Of a stretch of 64,000 nucleotides of DNA, positions 43,622 to 53,082 are shown one piece after another. The translations under genes were made by a program, and so were the position numbers. The notes beneath the pieces are model-generated. The model ran no database searches and was not told the DNA's origin. It saw only the letters and a list, made by a program, of their open reading frames with translations. The stretch comes from JBHIYN01 sp041984235 (GTDB lineage Bacteria > Pseudomonadota > Gammaproteobacteria > Ga0077536). Each line of letters opens with the position of its first letter. The stretch's first letter is position 1. Where the stretch lies: assembly GCA_041984235.1 (NCBI GenBank), contig JBHIYN010000011.1, positions 106,879 through 170,878 on the forward strand. The letters are read 5' to 3'.

Positions 43622-46600
43622 TCAATCACGACTGGCCTGTTTCGGGGACCTGCTGCTGGCCTTCCGTGTGGCCTTCTTCGCGGTCTTTTTCGTGGTCTTT
43701 TTCGTGGTCTTCTTCGCTCTCGGAATAATGTCTGCTTCGGTCAGCACAACTCTCCAGGCGTCGAGTTCCTGTTGTCGAATGTCAATTAGCCATTGTGGTG
43801 GTGTCGGCGGATACGGTCGCAATCCGCGCTCGCCGAATATAAACCAGATCACATCTCGATCGCCGATGTAGCCCCGAAATAGGTCCTCCCTTATGTATAA
43901 GATATCGCCCTCTAATCCATCAACGCCCCTGAGGGTGATGGACGCCCGCGTACCGTCGGGCAGGCACTGGTCGAACCCTTGCGGCACGCTCCGTAGATTG
44001 AAATGCGCCGAGAAAGAACGCGAAGGTACGCGAACGCCACCCGTTCGATTCATCTCGCTGTGGTAGCTTTCCCACGCATAGTTGTGCGAAAGAACCTCGA
44101 TTACCACGCTTCCGTTTGCTCCAACGCTCTCTTGGTAAGCTTGCTCCGAGCCAGCAGCGGGAAGAGCGTCGGCCGCGAACTTCGGATGCCACGGGATCTC
44201 GCCTGCGAAAGTGTAGAAATCACTCGGAATGTCACGAGACACCCATGGTCGCGACCCATCGTTCAGAGCGGTAACCAACCCTGGCGTGCTTGACTTTGGA
44301 GTTATCAGCGCCGAGATGAACGCCCACGCCTCACGTCCGATTACCCTGTCTTCTGCCGATACGAAGCCGTGAACGGCCAACCATGGCCCAGCGTGTCCGT
44401 TAATACTCTCCCGGTACAGAAGGGCGGGAGGAACGGAAGTGGCACTCTGTCTAATCCACTGTTCGTGATTGTCGACGGATGGGGATAACCAAATCGCCGG
44501 AACAGTAGGTTGTCCATCGACCGGCGGTTCCTCAGGAAATGAAGGATCAATATCTACGTCGGAGAACGGCCAATTTGGGCGAGGAAACAGACCCTTATCC
44601 TCGAGTAGCCCAGCGTAAGTATAAAAGCCGATCCAGCTATACTTCTTTCCGTACCGTTCGGCGCGAGGCCGACGACCGCGTGTTCCAAACCGAAACGCAT
44701 CGTCTGCAATCTCACGGTCCAAGACCTCGAACCGTGCCGCCCGCCAGCCATATGACCATACGACACCACGCACGTAGGCTACGGCCGCTTGGTGTCCTTG
44801 GTGCTCCATATCGTAGTTTGAGCGGTCATCGAAGAGGCGACCCAGCGTGTAATTCTCGAAATCCATGTACAACGTCTGCCCTACTTCGTCGGCGCGCTCG
44901 TCGCTGCTAGGGATGGGCGACACTGATTCGGGTACTGCAAAAGACCATGAATTTCGTACACGTTCTGGAAGTAAATCCGGATAAAATTGCTTCGTGAACA
45001 ATACGATGCCTCGCACGTACAACCGTGCGAGGAAATGATTCGTCGGCGCAGTAGCCGTTGAACCGACAAGTGCGCTTGTCAACCGGTCAACGAACGGCTT
45101 GAGATAGACACCAAATTCGTGATCAGCCTCCTGATGGCTCATTACTACGCCATATGAGGCTGCCAGCATCCGCTCCACGACATAAGGATCGTTTACCGCT
45201 AAGGAATCTAGGGTTAACTTGAATAGCCAATCAGGATCGTTACGACCAAACCAGTAGAGGGCGAGAGTTGCGCGATCCCGCAATTGTCGTACCGTGCTGG
45301 TGAGAGTCCACATGGCCCAAAGTGCGCGAAGTTGATCTCCCTCACGCAGCTCGCGCTGTTGCCAGTTCTGCTGCAGCCGTTCGAGATCGCAGCTTAAATC
45401 CTCTTGCTCCTTTCGGAGCCATTCTGTCCAACCCAAATCGCGGTCAGCTACAGGCGTCGCCCGCAGCATTCGATCAAGTGCTTCCGCGTTGAGCGGGTGA
45501 TTGGGTGATCCTCGTAGCTCCCAGAGCTGGGCAAAAAGCCCCGTGTCGCCACGTGATGCTAGGTCAAGTAACGCCTCAACCGTAGCTGCGTCGAGATATG
45601 CGGCTTCCAGCCGTGCGGCGTATCGCAATGCACGAACGCGAAGGGAGTTATTCACAAGCTGCCAGAGCTGTTTGGATGGGAAGCGCCGCGCAACCTGTCC
45701 AACAAGTGAATAGACGATATCGTCAGCGAAGGGGTGCCGTTCGCTATGGTCGCCGCCCAACAGCGTCGCGGTAGTAGGTTCTTTGACCCAGATTTGGAAA
45801 TCTTCTTGCCCGTAGTTTGAGAGCAGCGAGGCGGCGATGATGTGTCCTGCCAACCGGTCGTATGCAGGAGTAAATTCGCCTCGACCATCTGACGGCATTC
45901 GGAGTAAAACCCCTTCGTGCTCCAACGCGCGCACGAGACTCTGATCCCACGGTCGCCCGTCATCTCCCAGGGCTATGCGCAGCTGGTCGATTTCAAGGGA
46001 ACGAGTGCGCGCGTCCCAGAGCAGATCCCCAATGACGGCCAGTGCTCTTCGTACGTCGTTTGCGTAATACCGCTGCGTGCGCGGGGCGAGTTCCGCGATT
46101 CGTTCACCGACTTGCACGAGGTAGCGATCGAACAACGCGGTAAGCGAAGTTGGCATTGCGTCGATGCCAACCGTCTTCTGACGAGTTGGATTTGTTACCT
46201 CGCAGAACAGCCGCAGGGTCAACGGGTGTTGAAGATACCCCGGCAATATGGCGTCCGTAGCATCGATCTTCCAGTGGTGGAAATACGCGCGTATTGCCTC
46301 TAACGCGTCCACTCCATAATCGCTGATTTCGACGCGCGGAGTATCCTCAGGTAGCGCCTCATCCACGAACTCCGGCCGTAACGTGAATAGAACTAGGACA
46401 TAAGGATACCGGGACAGCGTCGGCTCAAGCGCGGCTAGCAAACGTTTCCATTCGCGAGGGTCTTCCGACTCGTTAATGCCATCAATAACCAGCGGTAGTC
46501 GGTGGTGAGCGCGCTGTCCAGCCGCGTCCATAGCAGCAAGTAGAAGTTCAATGCTTGGAATCGGTTGTGCAGCAATCGATACGCGCTTTGCCAGATCGTC

Positions 46601-47695
46601 CAAGGAGTGGTTCGCGTGCAGGTCCCGGCCGTGGAGCAATACCCCATCCGGGCGGGCGTCCGTGGCTGCCGTGAGTTGGGCCGCAAGTTGTGTCTTTCCA
46701 CAACCTGCAGGCGCCACTATCGCAACCATGCGGGATGATAATGCTGCCGCAACGCTTGCAAAAAGGCGTAACGCCTCGCGACAGGCGTAGACGGCGTTTG
46801 TCACATGGAGCCCGGCCGGATGGTTTACAGAGCGCAGCAGCCGAGGTGTCGTGGTCACGATCGTGGGGAGCGTCAGCGGCTGCGATTTGAGTTCGTCGCC
46901 CAACAAATCTATGTCGCCGTCGCGGATTGCGTCGGCAATCCGCTCAAGACCATCCGCGAGCCCCATTGCGGTCTCGATAACGGAGCCGAACTTTTGCACA
47001 AGAGCAGCAGCAACTTGGGGAGCATCCTGAGCGGCGCGGACTTGCGACCGAAGGTCCGACGCCAAATCTCGGAGAACAAGCCACGAACCACTCTCCCCGA
47101 GTTTACGGCGAAGATTGCGTTCAGCATCAACTACCTGATGTACCTCAGGGCACCATCGCGCCCGAATTGGCGCGACAGCCTCGTCATGTCGTTCCCGGAG
47201 GATGCCCGGCGTTAGGATCAGATCCCCGAAATAGGTGCCGCGTAGGACGGTGGCCTGTCCGACCAATAGGTTTTCAATCTCTTCCCCGGTCCAAAGGTGC
47301 AACGTCATCGAGGACGACAGCTCAGCGAACCAAATCTGGTCCGCCTTGATCAAAGGGCGACGCGTCCACAGGACCCAGTCCGTGACCCCTGGGACATGGT
47401 TTTCCGTCTTGCGGATGCCCTCCTCGATCTTGCTTCTTCTGTTCTTTCCAAGAGCGCCGCTCGCTGGGAGGTCGTACCACTTGCACTGCCATCCCCACCA
47501 GCGCCCCGAATCTCCCAAGGCATCACAGCGTTGATTGAGCTTCAGATGGAACTCGACACCTGGTTGGTTTGCAAGGGCGCGAAGGACACCGTAGCTGCCA
47601 AAGCTGTAACGAATGATGCCTCTACAGAGCAGCTCGAAGTTTCTCTCCGGGCTCCCCGGTAGATCGGCGAAGGTATCCCAGTTCAGTGGAGGCAT
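43622..47695 (-). CDS. Large STAND NTPase with putative N-terminal nuclease
   Basis: The protein has 1357 residues. Residues 1-130 look like a PD-(D/E)xK nuclease of the Mrr/Cap4 kind, with E21 (NFELLCRG), a D-rich segment and Q70-C-K72 in WGWQCKWYD. A P-loop APAGCGKT (328-335), Walker B LPLVIDGINES (about 400-410) and a following sensor-like region mark a STAND/NACHT-type ATPase. Some 700 C-terminal residues have no recognised domain and could be a sensor. The last 35 residues are Lys-rich (KKTTKKTTKKTAKK). It resembles Avs-type antiviral NTPases in layout; family identity is inference. It follows the small unknown gene by 18 bp. Confidence 0.65.
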   Translation of the reverse strand: MPPLNWDTFADLPGSPERNFELLCRGIIRYSFGSYGVLRALANQPGVEFHLKLNQRCDALGDSGRWWGWQCKWYDLPASGALGKNRRSKIEEGIRKTENHVPGVTDWVLWTRRPLIKADQIWFAELSSSMTLHLWTGEEIENLLVGQATVLRGTYFGDLILTPGILRERHDEAVAPIRARWCPEVHQVVDAERNLRRKLGESGSWLVLRDLASDLRSQVRAAQDAPQVAAALVQKFGSVIETAMGLADGLERIADAIRDGDIDLLGDELKSQPLTLPTIVTTTPRLLRSVNHPAGLHVTNAVYACREALRLFASVAAALSSRMVAIVAPAGCGKTQLAAQLTAATDARPDGVLLHGRDLHANHSLDDLAKRVSIAAQPIPSIELLLAAMDAAGQRAHHRLPLVIDGINESEDPREWKRLLAALEPTLSRYPYVLVLFTLRPEFVDEALPEDTPRVEISDYGVDALEAIRAYFHHWKIDATDAILPGYLQHPLTLRLFCEVTNPTRQKTVGIDAMPTSLTALFDRYLVQVGERIAELAPRTQRYYANDVRRALAVIGDLLWDARTRSLEIDQLRIALGDDGRPWDQSLVRALEHEGVLLRMPSDGRGEFTPAYDRLAGHIIAASLLSNYGQEDFQIWVKEPTTATLLGGDHSERHPFADDIVYSLVGQVARRFPSKQLWQLVNNSLRVRALRYAARLEAAYLDAATVEALLDLASRGDTGLFAQLWELRGSPNHPLNAEALDRMLRATPVADRDLGWTEWLRKEQEDLSCDLERLQQNWQQRELREGDQLRALWAMWTLTSTVRQLRDRATLALYWFGRNDPDWLFKLTLDSLAVNDPYVVERMLAASYGVVMSHQEADHEFGVYLKPFVDRLTSALVGSTATAPTNHFLARLYVRGIVLFTKQFYPDLLPERVRNSWSFAVPESVSPIPSSDERADEVGQTLYMDFENYTLGRLFDDRSNYDMEHQGHQAAVAYVRGVVWSYGWRAARFEVLDREIADDAFRFGTRGRRPRAERYGKKYSWIGFYTYAGLLEDKGLFPRPNWPFSDVDIDPSFPEEPPVDGQPTVPAIWLSPSVDNHEQWIRQSATSVPPALLYRESINGHAGPWLAVHGFVSAEDRVIGREAWAFISALITPKSSTPGLVTALNDGSRPWVSRDIPSDFYTFAGEIPWHPKFAADALPAAGSEQAYQESVGANGSVVIEVLSHNYAWESYHSEMNRTGGVRVPSRSFSAHFNLRSVPQGFDQCLPDGTRASITLRGVDGLEGDILYIREDLFRGYIGDRDVIWFIFGERGLRPYPPTPPQWLIDIRQQELDAWRVVLTEADIIPRAKKTTKKTTKKTAKKATRKASSRSPKQASRD

Positions 47696-47713
47696 TGCGC
47701 CCCCCGAAATTCG

Positions 47714-48124
47714 CTAGCCTCCACGTCCATGGCCAGTGCCGGGATAGTCATGCGCCGAATAGACCTCGACGCGTGCACCGCGAAGGACTAGTACTTTGAG
47801 AAAGGCGATGACATCGACTTCCTCGGTAGTGATGATGATCTTGTCGCCCTCAACCTTGATGTAGGTCTCGTATGCAAACTGTTCGAGCTCGTCCGGCCCG
47901 ACTGAATGGACGTTCAGACGCCCTAGCAAGTCGAGCATTTCCTCTCCGAAGCGTCCCGAAGGGCTACCAACCACGAGCGAGCCCTTCTGCACGTCCGTCT
48001 CGACCTGGGCCATAAGCGCGTCGATAATTTCTTTTGTTCTCGTCGCTTCTGTAGCGTCTTCAAAGTGACCGATCATTACGAGATTTGCAGAATGCTCGGA
48101 CCCGTACTGGTACCAAATCTTCAT
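47714..48124 (-). CDS. Small protein of unknown function, coupled to a radical SAM gene
   Basis: The 136-residue protein alternates strands and helices (MKIWYQYGSEHSANLVMIGHF; TRTKEIIDALMAQVETDV; DKIIITTEEVDVIAFLKVLVLRGARVEVYSAHDY), suggesting an alpha/beta fold, with no signal peptide, membrane helix or known catalytic motif. It overlaps the radical SAM gene by 4 bp (ATGA) and precedes the STAND gene by 18 bp. It may be a substrate or partner of the radical SAM protein; that is inference. Confidence 0.6.
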   Translation of the reverse strand: MKIWYQYGSEHSANLVMIGHFEDATEATRTKEIIDALMAQVETDVQKGSLVVGSPSGRFGEEMLDLLGRLNVHSVGPDELEQFAYETYIKVEGDKIIITTEEVDVIAFLKVLVLRGARVEVYSAHDYPGTGHGRGG

Positions 48125-49116
48125 TCGGTTTTCCCCGCGAAACCGTCCGTTAATTGGTCGAGCGCCGCAAGCACGCCATCTTCGTTAAGGCTGACGCCGG
48201 CCGCATGATACGAAGAGGGTTTCAAGACGCCGGCCGCATCAATGTGTGCATAGGCGAGTAGGCCACGTTCTTTATTTAATGGATCGCAAGTCGGAAATCC
48301 AGCTGCGCACGCTTCGCTGATACAGAGTCTCAAAGGACCACTGTATTTGTGCACCCAACGACGGAGCCCGTCCATAGTCGCGTCGGTAATTCCTGGTGTA
48401 CTGCGCACTGGTATCTGAGGGAGGAGTAAGAGCTCGCACGCTCCAAAATCCGCGGCCAGCGCGGCAGAATCATCGAGTTCGACCAAAGTGCGCTCGTTTA
48501 CGACGATATTGATACCAAAGCGGGAGATTGTCCGAATAAGTCTGAGGCGAAGCTGCAGGTCGAGAAAGGAGCGTTTCCGAATGGATTCGTAAGTATTGTG
48601 AATGCCGTCCATGCTCACGCGAATAAAGTGAACGCTGCCGCGAAGCTCGTCGGCTAAAACCTTGCTAATGTGGTGCCCATGAGTAGTAAAACTTACGGAG
48701 AATGTCATCTCCCGGCCAGCGGAATGGCACAGTTCGGCGAACCGGTGGTAGAGCGTGGGTTCGCCTCCACCAAAGCCGACTCCAAGGGTGCCGTTCGTGT
48801 CGAGCTCGGCGAGCCAAGCCAACACGTCATCATGGCGAAGCTCGTCTCGGGACTTAGGCGCATAACAATGCCTACACGCGAGGTCACACCGATTCGTAAG
48901 CGCGATCGAAACCTGGCGAGGAGCGCGAGACCATCGGGAGGCAGGAACAGGGACCTCATCGACTAGGATGTTCAATCCCGATTCACGCTCGAAGAGATGG
49001 AGTCCGGCGGCCGAGTATCGCTGCTTCCAAGATCGCATTGATGCCTTAGCATCTGGAAGAGGCTGATGATCAGGCGTCCCGATATCTGGCGTGGCTCGAC
49101 TCGCTGAGCTATTCAT
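48121..49116 (-). CDS. Radical SAM protein
   Basis: The 331-residue protein has the iron-sulfur motif C77xxxC81xxC84 in TNRCDLACRHCYAP, the GGGEP glycine motif (GFGGGEPTLYH) for S-adenosylmethionine, and RVSMDG later. A C-terminal part has CISEACAAGFPTC, which could bind a second cluster as in a reduced SPASM domain. It lacks the viperin-type signature around the first motif. It sits in the restriction operon with ATGA overlaps to both neighbours. The reaction is unknown; peptide or nucleotide modification is conceivable. Confidence 0.8.
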   Translation of the reverse strand: MNSSASRATPDIGTPDHQPLPDAKASMRSWKQRYSAAGLHLFERESGLNILVDEVPVPASRWSRAPRQVSIALTNRCDLACRHCYAPKSRDELRHDDVLAWLAELDTNGTLGVGFGGGEPTLYHRFAELCHSAGREMTFSVSFTTHGHHISKVLADELRGSVHFIRVSMDGIHNTYESIRKRSFLDLQLRLRLIRTISRFGINIVVNERTLVELDDSAALAADFGACELLLLPQIPVRSTPGITDATMDGLRRWVHKYSGPLRLCISEACAAGFPTCDPLNKERGLLAYAHIDAAGVLKPSSYHAAGVSLNEDGVLAALDQLTDGFAGKTE

Positions 49117-49847
49117 ACCTCAAGGCCTGCTCCATTCTCGCGGAGCCATTGCTGCCGTTCGCGAAAATTCGGCACGATTTTATCCACCTCATTCCAGAAC
49201 GCATCCGTGTGGTCCTGATGATGGAAATGGCAAAGCTCGTGCACCACGATGTAATCGATGATGGTCTGGGGAGCCATCATACATTTCCAATGGAACGAAA
49301 GTTTGCCGGAGGGTGAGCATGAAGCCCAACGGTGGCCGAGCTCACGTACCTCAAGCCCGGTAGGCTCGACGCCAACCTTAGGAGAGTAATAATCGACACG
49401 GCGTGGTATGCGTTCCATGCCGTTGGCGATGTAGAAATCGCGGAAGGCCGCCTTTGCCGCAGTCACGTTGCCGCTCGCGACCACGTCGCGCCTGACGGAA
49501 AAGCGACCGTTCTTGAGGAGCAGGGGTGCCTCCTGGTCCTCTACGAGCAGCAACCGATAAGCGCGGCCCAGGTACAGGAAGCCCTCGCCACTCTTGTACT
49601 CGCGTAGCACCCGCATGGCGTTGAGGTCCCTTAGCTCCGCGAGGCCTTTGTATATCCAGGCACGCTTGGATTCGACGATGCTCGCTATCTGCTGGTCGTC
49701 CGTCCACTCAGGCGCCCGAACGATGACGCTCCCGTCGCGGTCTATGATGACGTCCGCTGTCGACCGGCGGCTGCGAATGATTTCGTAGGAAATTGGCTCG
49801 CCCGCGGATTTCTTCGTTGGCCTATCCGACACGGCGCAACTCCGCAT
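49113..49847 (-). CDS. YgjP/SprT-like M48 metallopeptidase
   Basis: The 244-residue protein ends with VVHELCHFHHQDHTDAFWNEVDKIVPNF, a HExxH zinc motif with a downstream H and W pattern typical of YgjP (DUF45) proteases. The N-terminal half (IIRSRRSTADVIIDRDGSVIVRAP) also fits. Such genes are common companions of type I restriction loci. Start ATG 49847 lies within the end of hsdR. It may regulate or trim the restriction complex; this is inference. Confidence 0.85.
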   Translation of the reverse strand: MRSCAVSDRPTKKSAGEPISYEIIRSRRSTADVIIDRDGSVIVRAPEWTDDQQIASIVESKRAWIYKGLAELRDLNAMRVLREYKSGEGFLYLGRAYRLLLVEDQEAPLLLKNGRFSVRRDVVASGNVTAAKAAFRDFYIANGMERIPRRVDYYSPKVGVEPTGLEVRELGHRWASCSPSGKLSFHWKCMMAPQTIIDYIVVHELCHFHHQDHTDAFWNEVDKIVPNFRERQQWLRENGAGLEV

Positions 49848-52800
49848 CACGCTTTTCGGCGAGCTTCACGATCTCGACCGCGAGGCGCTCATGCTTTGCG
49901 GCGAGCGCCGGGATGTTCGCGAGCAGGATTTCAGTGTCGATGTTGCCGCGCAGCTTCTTGACTTCGATGGGCTTCTTCCAGAAATCGAGCACGTCTATGG
50001 TGTTATGCAGCATTTCCACGATGGTCTGCATCAGCTCCTTGAGTGAAGCGTTATCGGCACTCGGGACCTTGCCGCCGTCGTAGGCAAGCTGGACCACGTA
50101 GTCGTAGAAGGTCGTCGCTTCCCTGGTGAGCCCTTCCTCCTCGTCCGTGCGTCCCTCCATAGCTTCGGTACGAAGCTGCTCCAGATCCGTGGAGAGTGCG
50201 GTCCAGTTGTCCCGATGCTGCTCAATGAGCTTCTCCAGCTTCTCGCTGAGCTTGGTATAGAAGGCGGGGTCTTCGTCGAAATGGATGGTGCAATGCTTTC
50301 TGATGGCGTGCTCCATTTCGCTCGCTTTCGCTTCGGCGTTGCCCTTCGAGTGTTCCTGGACGTGGGCGATGAAATCATCGGAGAGCAACTCAATCGGGGG
50401 GATCTTGGGGTCGATGCCCAGGTCGATCAGGTGCTCGTTGATGAGGGCCTTTACCTTCTCCCCGGCGTCCGAGATGTCCAGAGAGTCATCCTTGTAACGC
50501 TCCTTGACCATGCGCAGCAGGTAGCCGAAACGGCGCGCGGGGCCACGGTAAGCGTGACCAGCGGGATTCGGCAGGATCAGATTCAGACTCTGAAGGAATT
50601 TCTTCAGGTAGACCTCGAAATCCGCCCGGCGCTTGATGTCTTTCATCGCACCGACGGCAGCGTGGACGACTGCTACCTCTGCGTCGGGGGAATCCATCTG
50701 TCCCTTGACGAATGCCTGGATTTCGGAGACGCCGGCCGCGACAAAATGCTGGACGAGCCGCTGGTAACGCTCATCTAGGATCGGCATCTCGCTCTGCAGG
50801 TTCTTCAGGCCTTCGTTGATGTCCTGGGCGTCCTCTTCGGAGTAGATCGAGAGGGCGGTCGTCAGGTGGTTCGCGAGCCCGACATAGTCGACGATGAATC
50901 CTCGATGTTTATTGGTCGCCACGCGATTGACACGCGCGATGGCCTGCAGGAGATTGTGTTCGCGGAGCTTCTTGTCGATGTACATCACTTGCTCAATCGG
51001 CGCGTCGAAGCCGGTCAGGAGCATGTCACAGACCACCAGGAACGCGATGCCGGTGAGGGTCTTGTCCGGGTCGTCAAAGTCGAAGGGTCGGCAGAAATTC
51101 TCGACGGCGTTCCAGCGTTTGGCCTCCTTTCTCGCTTCCGTTATGGCAGCCGGCTCGTTCGTCGGGTCGGCTGATACGACCACCGCGACCTTCAGGAACT
51201 CCAGGTGGCCAATTAGGGCCAGATCGGGCTCCGGTTTTAGCTTCTCTTGTGCGAGACGATCGGCGAGCGCCTGCCGGATAGCCTTCTGGTAGCGGAGCGC
51301 CGCCAGCTTGGAATGGCAAACGACCTGGGCCTTGAATCCGTCAGGCAGGATATTGTCGACGTAGTGGGCCACCAGGTCTTTGGCGATGGCCTCGATGCGC
51401 TTCTCCGCTTCCAGGATGTCTCCCGTGGCGGCGTACTTCTTCTTTATGGCGAGGATCTCTTCCTCGGTGCGCTCTTTGAAGAGGTCCTCGAACTTGGTGT
51501 CGAATCCGTGTTTGTCGTAGATAGCCGTATCCGCGGTTCGGCCCTCGTACAGGATTTGAAGGGTGGCCCCGTCATGGACCGCGTCCATCAACTTGTACGT
51601 GTCGATGTACTCGCCGAACCGTTTCACGGTGCGCCGGTTACCATGCTGTTCCGTGATGAGAGGCGTGCCCGTGAAGGCGATACGGGTGGCATTGGGGAAG
51701 GCCTCGAAGAGATTGTCTCCGAGGTCGGAGCTTTGGGTGCGGTGCGCTTCGTCAATCATCAGGATGATACGGTCGGAGGGATTGACGACACCGAACGTGC
51801 CTGCGGAGGGCGCAGGCCGATAATTTCCGAGCGCCTCGGCGAGGGCCGTGGGAGCGGCTTCAAATCGCTCCATGAACTTGTGCACCATCACCATATTCAC
51901 GTCCGAGGTGTCGGTGCTGAGGTGCTCGCGGAGGTGCGCGGTGCTCTCTATGATGTTGACCTTGCCTCCAATGAGCTTGGCGGTGCCGGATAGCTGCTCC
52001 TCGAGGTCTGCGCGGTCATTGACCAGCACAATCTTGAAATCTTCGAGATCAGCGGCGGCACGCAGCATCCGGGCCACGAAGACCATGGTGAGCGACTTAC
52101 CCGATCCTTGCGTATGCCAGACCACACCCGAGCGGGAATCGCGCGTCTCGCCCGACCGCAGCCGGTCGACGATCTTGCGAGCGGCGCGGTACTGCTGGTA
52201 GCGGCAGACGACCTTGATACGCTTTCCAGAGTCGGTATCCATGAAGACCGTGCAGGTGCGCAACACGTCGAGGAGGGTGGCCGGTGCGAGCAGCCCTTGT
52301 ATTAGCTTCTCCTGCTCGCGCTCGACACCGAGAGGCGGCGTGTATGCCTGGTTGCCCTCTGGCCAGATGTCCTTCCAGGCGTAGAAGTGCTCGTGCCCGG
52401 AGGTGATGGTGCCGAACTCGGCCTTCTCACCGCACGTGCGCACCAGCAGCAGGTTGGTGTAGAAGAGCCGCGGCTCACCCTCGCGGAGCCCTGCCTCGAT
52501 GGTCTCGGGGCGCCCATTCCGGTAGCGGAGAAGCTGTTCGCAGGCAGCGTGCAGTGGGTTCGCTGTGTTGGGGTCGCCGATCTTCGCTTCGACAACCACC
52601 AAAGGGATACCGTTCACAAATAGGACGATGTCGGGGATGATGCAGGTCTTCACGCAACCCGGCGTGTCGACGCGGAACTGGTTGATGGCGTGGAACTGGT
52701 TGCGCTCGGGATACGCAAAGTCGATGAGGTCGACGACCGGGTCGGCCTCGCCGGTAACCTCGTTGCGATCCACCTGGGCCTTCAGAAACAGCCCCTGCGT

Positions 52801-53082
52801 CGTCTCGTTGGCCTCGAGCAGCGTGCGATTGGGTTGACGCAGGATCTGGTCGCGCAGGTCGTCGAGCTGACGGACGGTGAGCCAAGGCTCCCCGTCGGGC
52901 GTCTGGTTGATGGCGCGAACGGCGCTACGGAATACCTCGGGGAGGAACCACTCACGGAAACTCGTGCGCAGGCTCTTCGACGGGTCCGAAGGGATGAACC
53001 CCTGGCCCTGGTTGATGACGTTCCAACCGAGCGCCGCGAGCTGCTGAAGGAAGGGCTTCTCGACGTGGAGGTACTCAGACAT
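49822..53082 (-). CDS. hsdR: Type I restriction endonuclease subunit R
   Basis: The 1086-residue protein has an N-terminal PD-(D/E)xK nuclease (D151 in IPDIVLFVNG, then E165-A-K167 in VVEAK). SF2 helicase motifs follow: HTQGSGKSLTMV (Walker A) and IDEAHRTQ (DEAH box). HsdR cuts unmethylated DNA after ATP-driven translocation. I choose the ATG at 53082 (MSEYLHVEKPFLQQL) because it starts the conserved N-terminus; it overlaps the hsdS stop by 8 bp. Confidence 0.95.
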   Translation of the reverse strand: MSEYLHVEKPFLQQLAALGWNVINQGQGFIPSDPSKSLRTSFREWFLPEVFRSAVRAINQTPDGEPWLTVRQLDDLRDQILRQPNRTLLEANETTQGLFLKAQVDRNEVTGEADPVVDLIDFAYPERNQFHAINQFRVDTPGCVKTCIIPDIVLFVNGIPLVVVEAKIGDPNTANPLHAACEQLLRYRNGRPETIEAGLREGEPRLFYTNLLLVRTCGEKAEFGTITSGHEHFYAWKDIWPEGNQAYTPPLGVEREQEKLIQGLLAPATLLDVLRTCTVFMDTDSGKRIKVVCRYQQYRAARKIVDRLRSGETRDSRSGVVWHTQGSGKSLTMVFVARMLRAAADLEDFKIVLVNDRADLEEQLSGTAKLIGGKVNIIESTAHLREHLSTDTSDVNMVMVHKFMERFEAAPTALAEALGNYRPAPSAGTFGVVNPSDRIILMIDEAHRTQSSDLGDNLFEAFPNATRIAFTGTPLITEQHGNRRTVKRFGEYIDTYKLMDAVHDGATLQILYEGRTADTAIYDKHGFDTKFEDLFKERTEEEILAIKKKYAATGDILEAEKRIEAIAKDLVAHYVDNILPDGFKAQVVCHSKLAALRYQKAIRQALADRLAQEKLKPEPDLALIGHLEFLKVAVVVSADPTNEPAAITEARKEAKRWNAVENFCRPFDFDDPDKTLTGIAFLVVCDMLLTGFDAPIEQVMYIDKKLREHNLLQAIARVNRVATNKHRGFIVDYVGLANHLTTALSIYSEEDAQDINEGLKNLQSEMPILDERYQRLVQHFVAAGVSEIQAFVKGQMDSPDAEVAVVHAAVGAMKDIKRRADFEVYLKKFLQSLNLILPNPAGHAYRGPARRFGYLLRMVKERYKDDSLDISDAGEKVKALINEHLIDLGIDPKIPPIELLSDDFIAHVQEHSKGNAEAKASEMEHAIRKHCTIHFDEDPAFYTKLSEKLEKLIEQHRDNWTALSTDLEQLRTEAMEGRTDEEEGLTREATTFYDYVVQLAYDGGKVPSADNASLKELMQTIVEMLHNTIDVLDFWKKPIEVKKLRGNIDTEILLANIPALAAKHERLAVEIVKLAEKRDAELRRVG

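Noticed and set aside
43668..43715. Short 12-bp repeats that could be a CRISPR-like or regulatory array
   Set aside because: They encode the Lys-rich tail of the STAND protein (KKTTKKTTKK) and have no spacers. No CRISPR array was seen anywhere in the window.
48121..49116. Calling the radical SAM protein a prokaryotic viperin
   Set aside because: It has CxxxCxxC but the flanking sequence and C-terminal cysteines do not show the viperin pattern, and no nucleotide kinase lies nearby.
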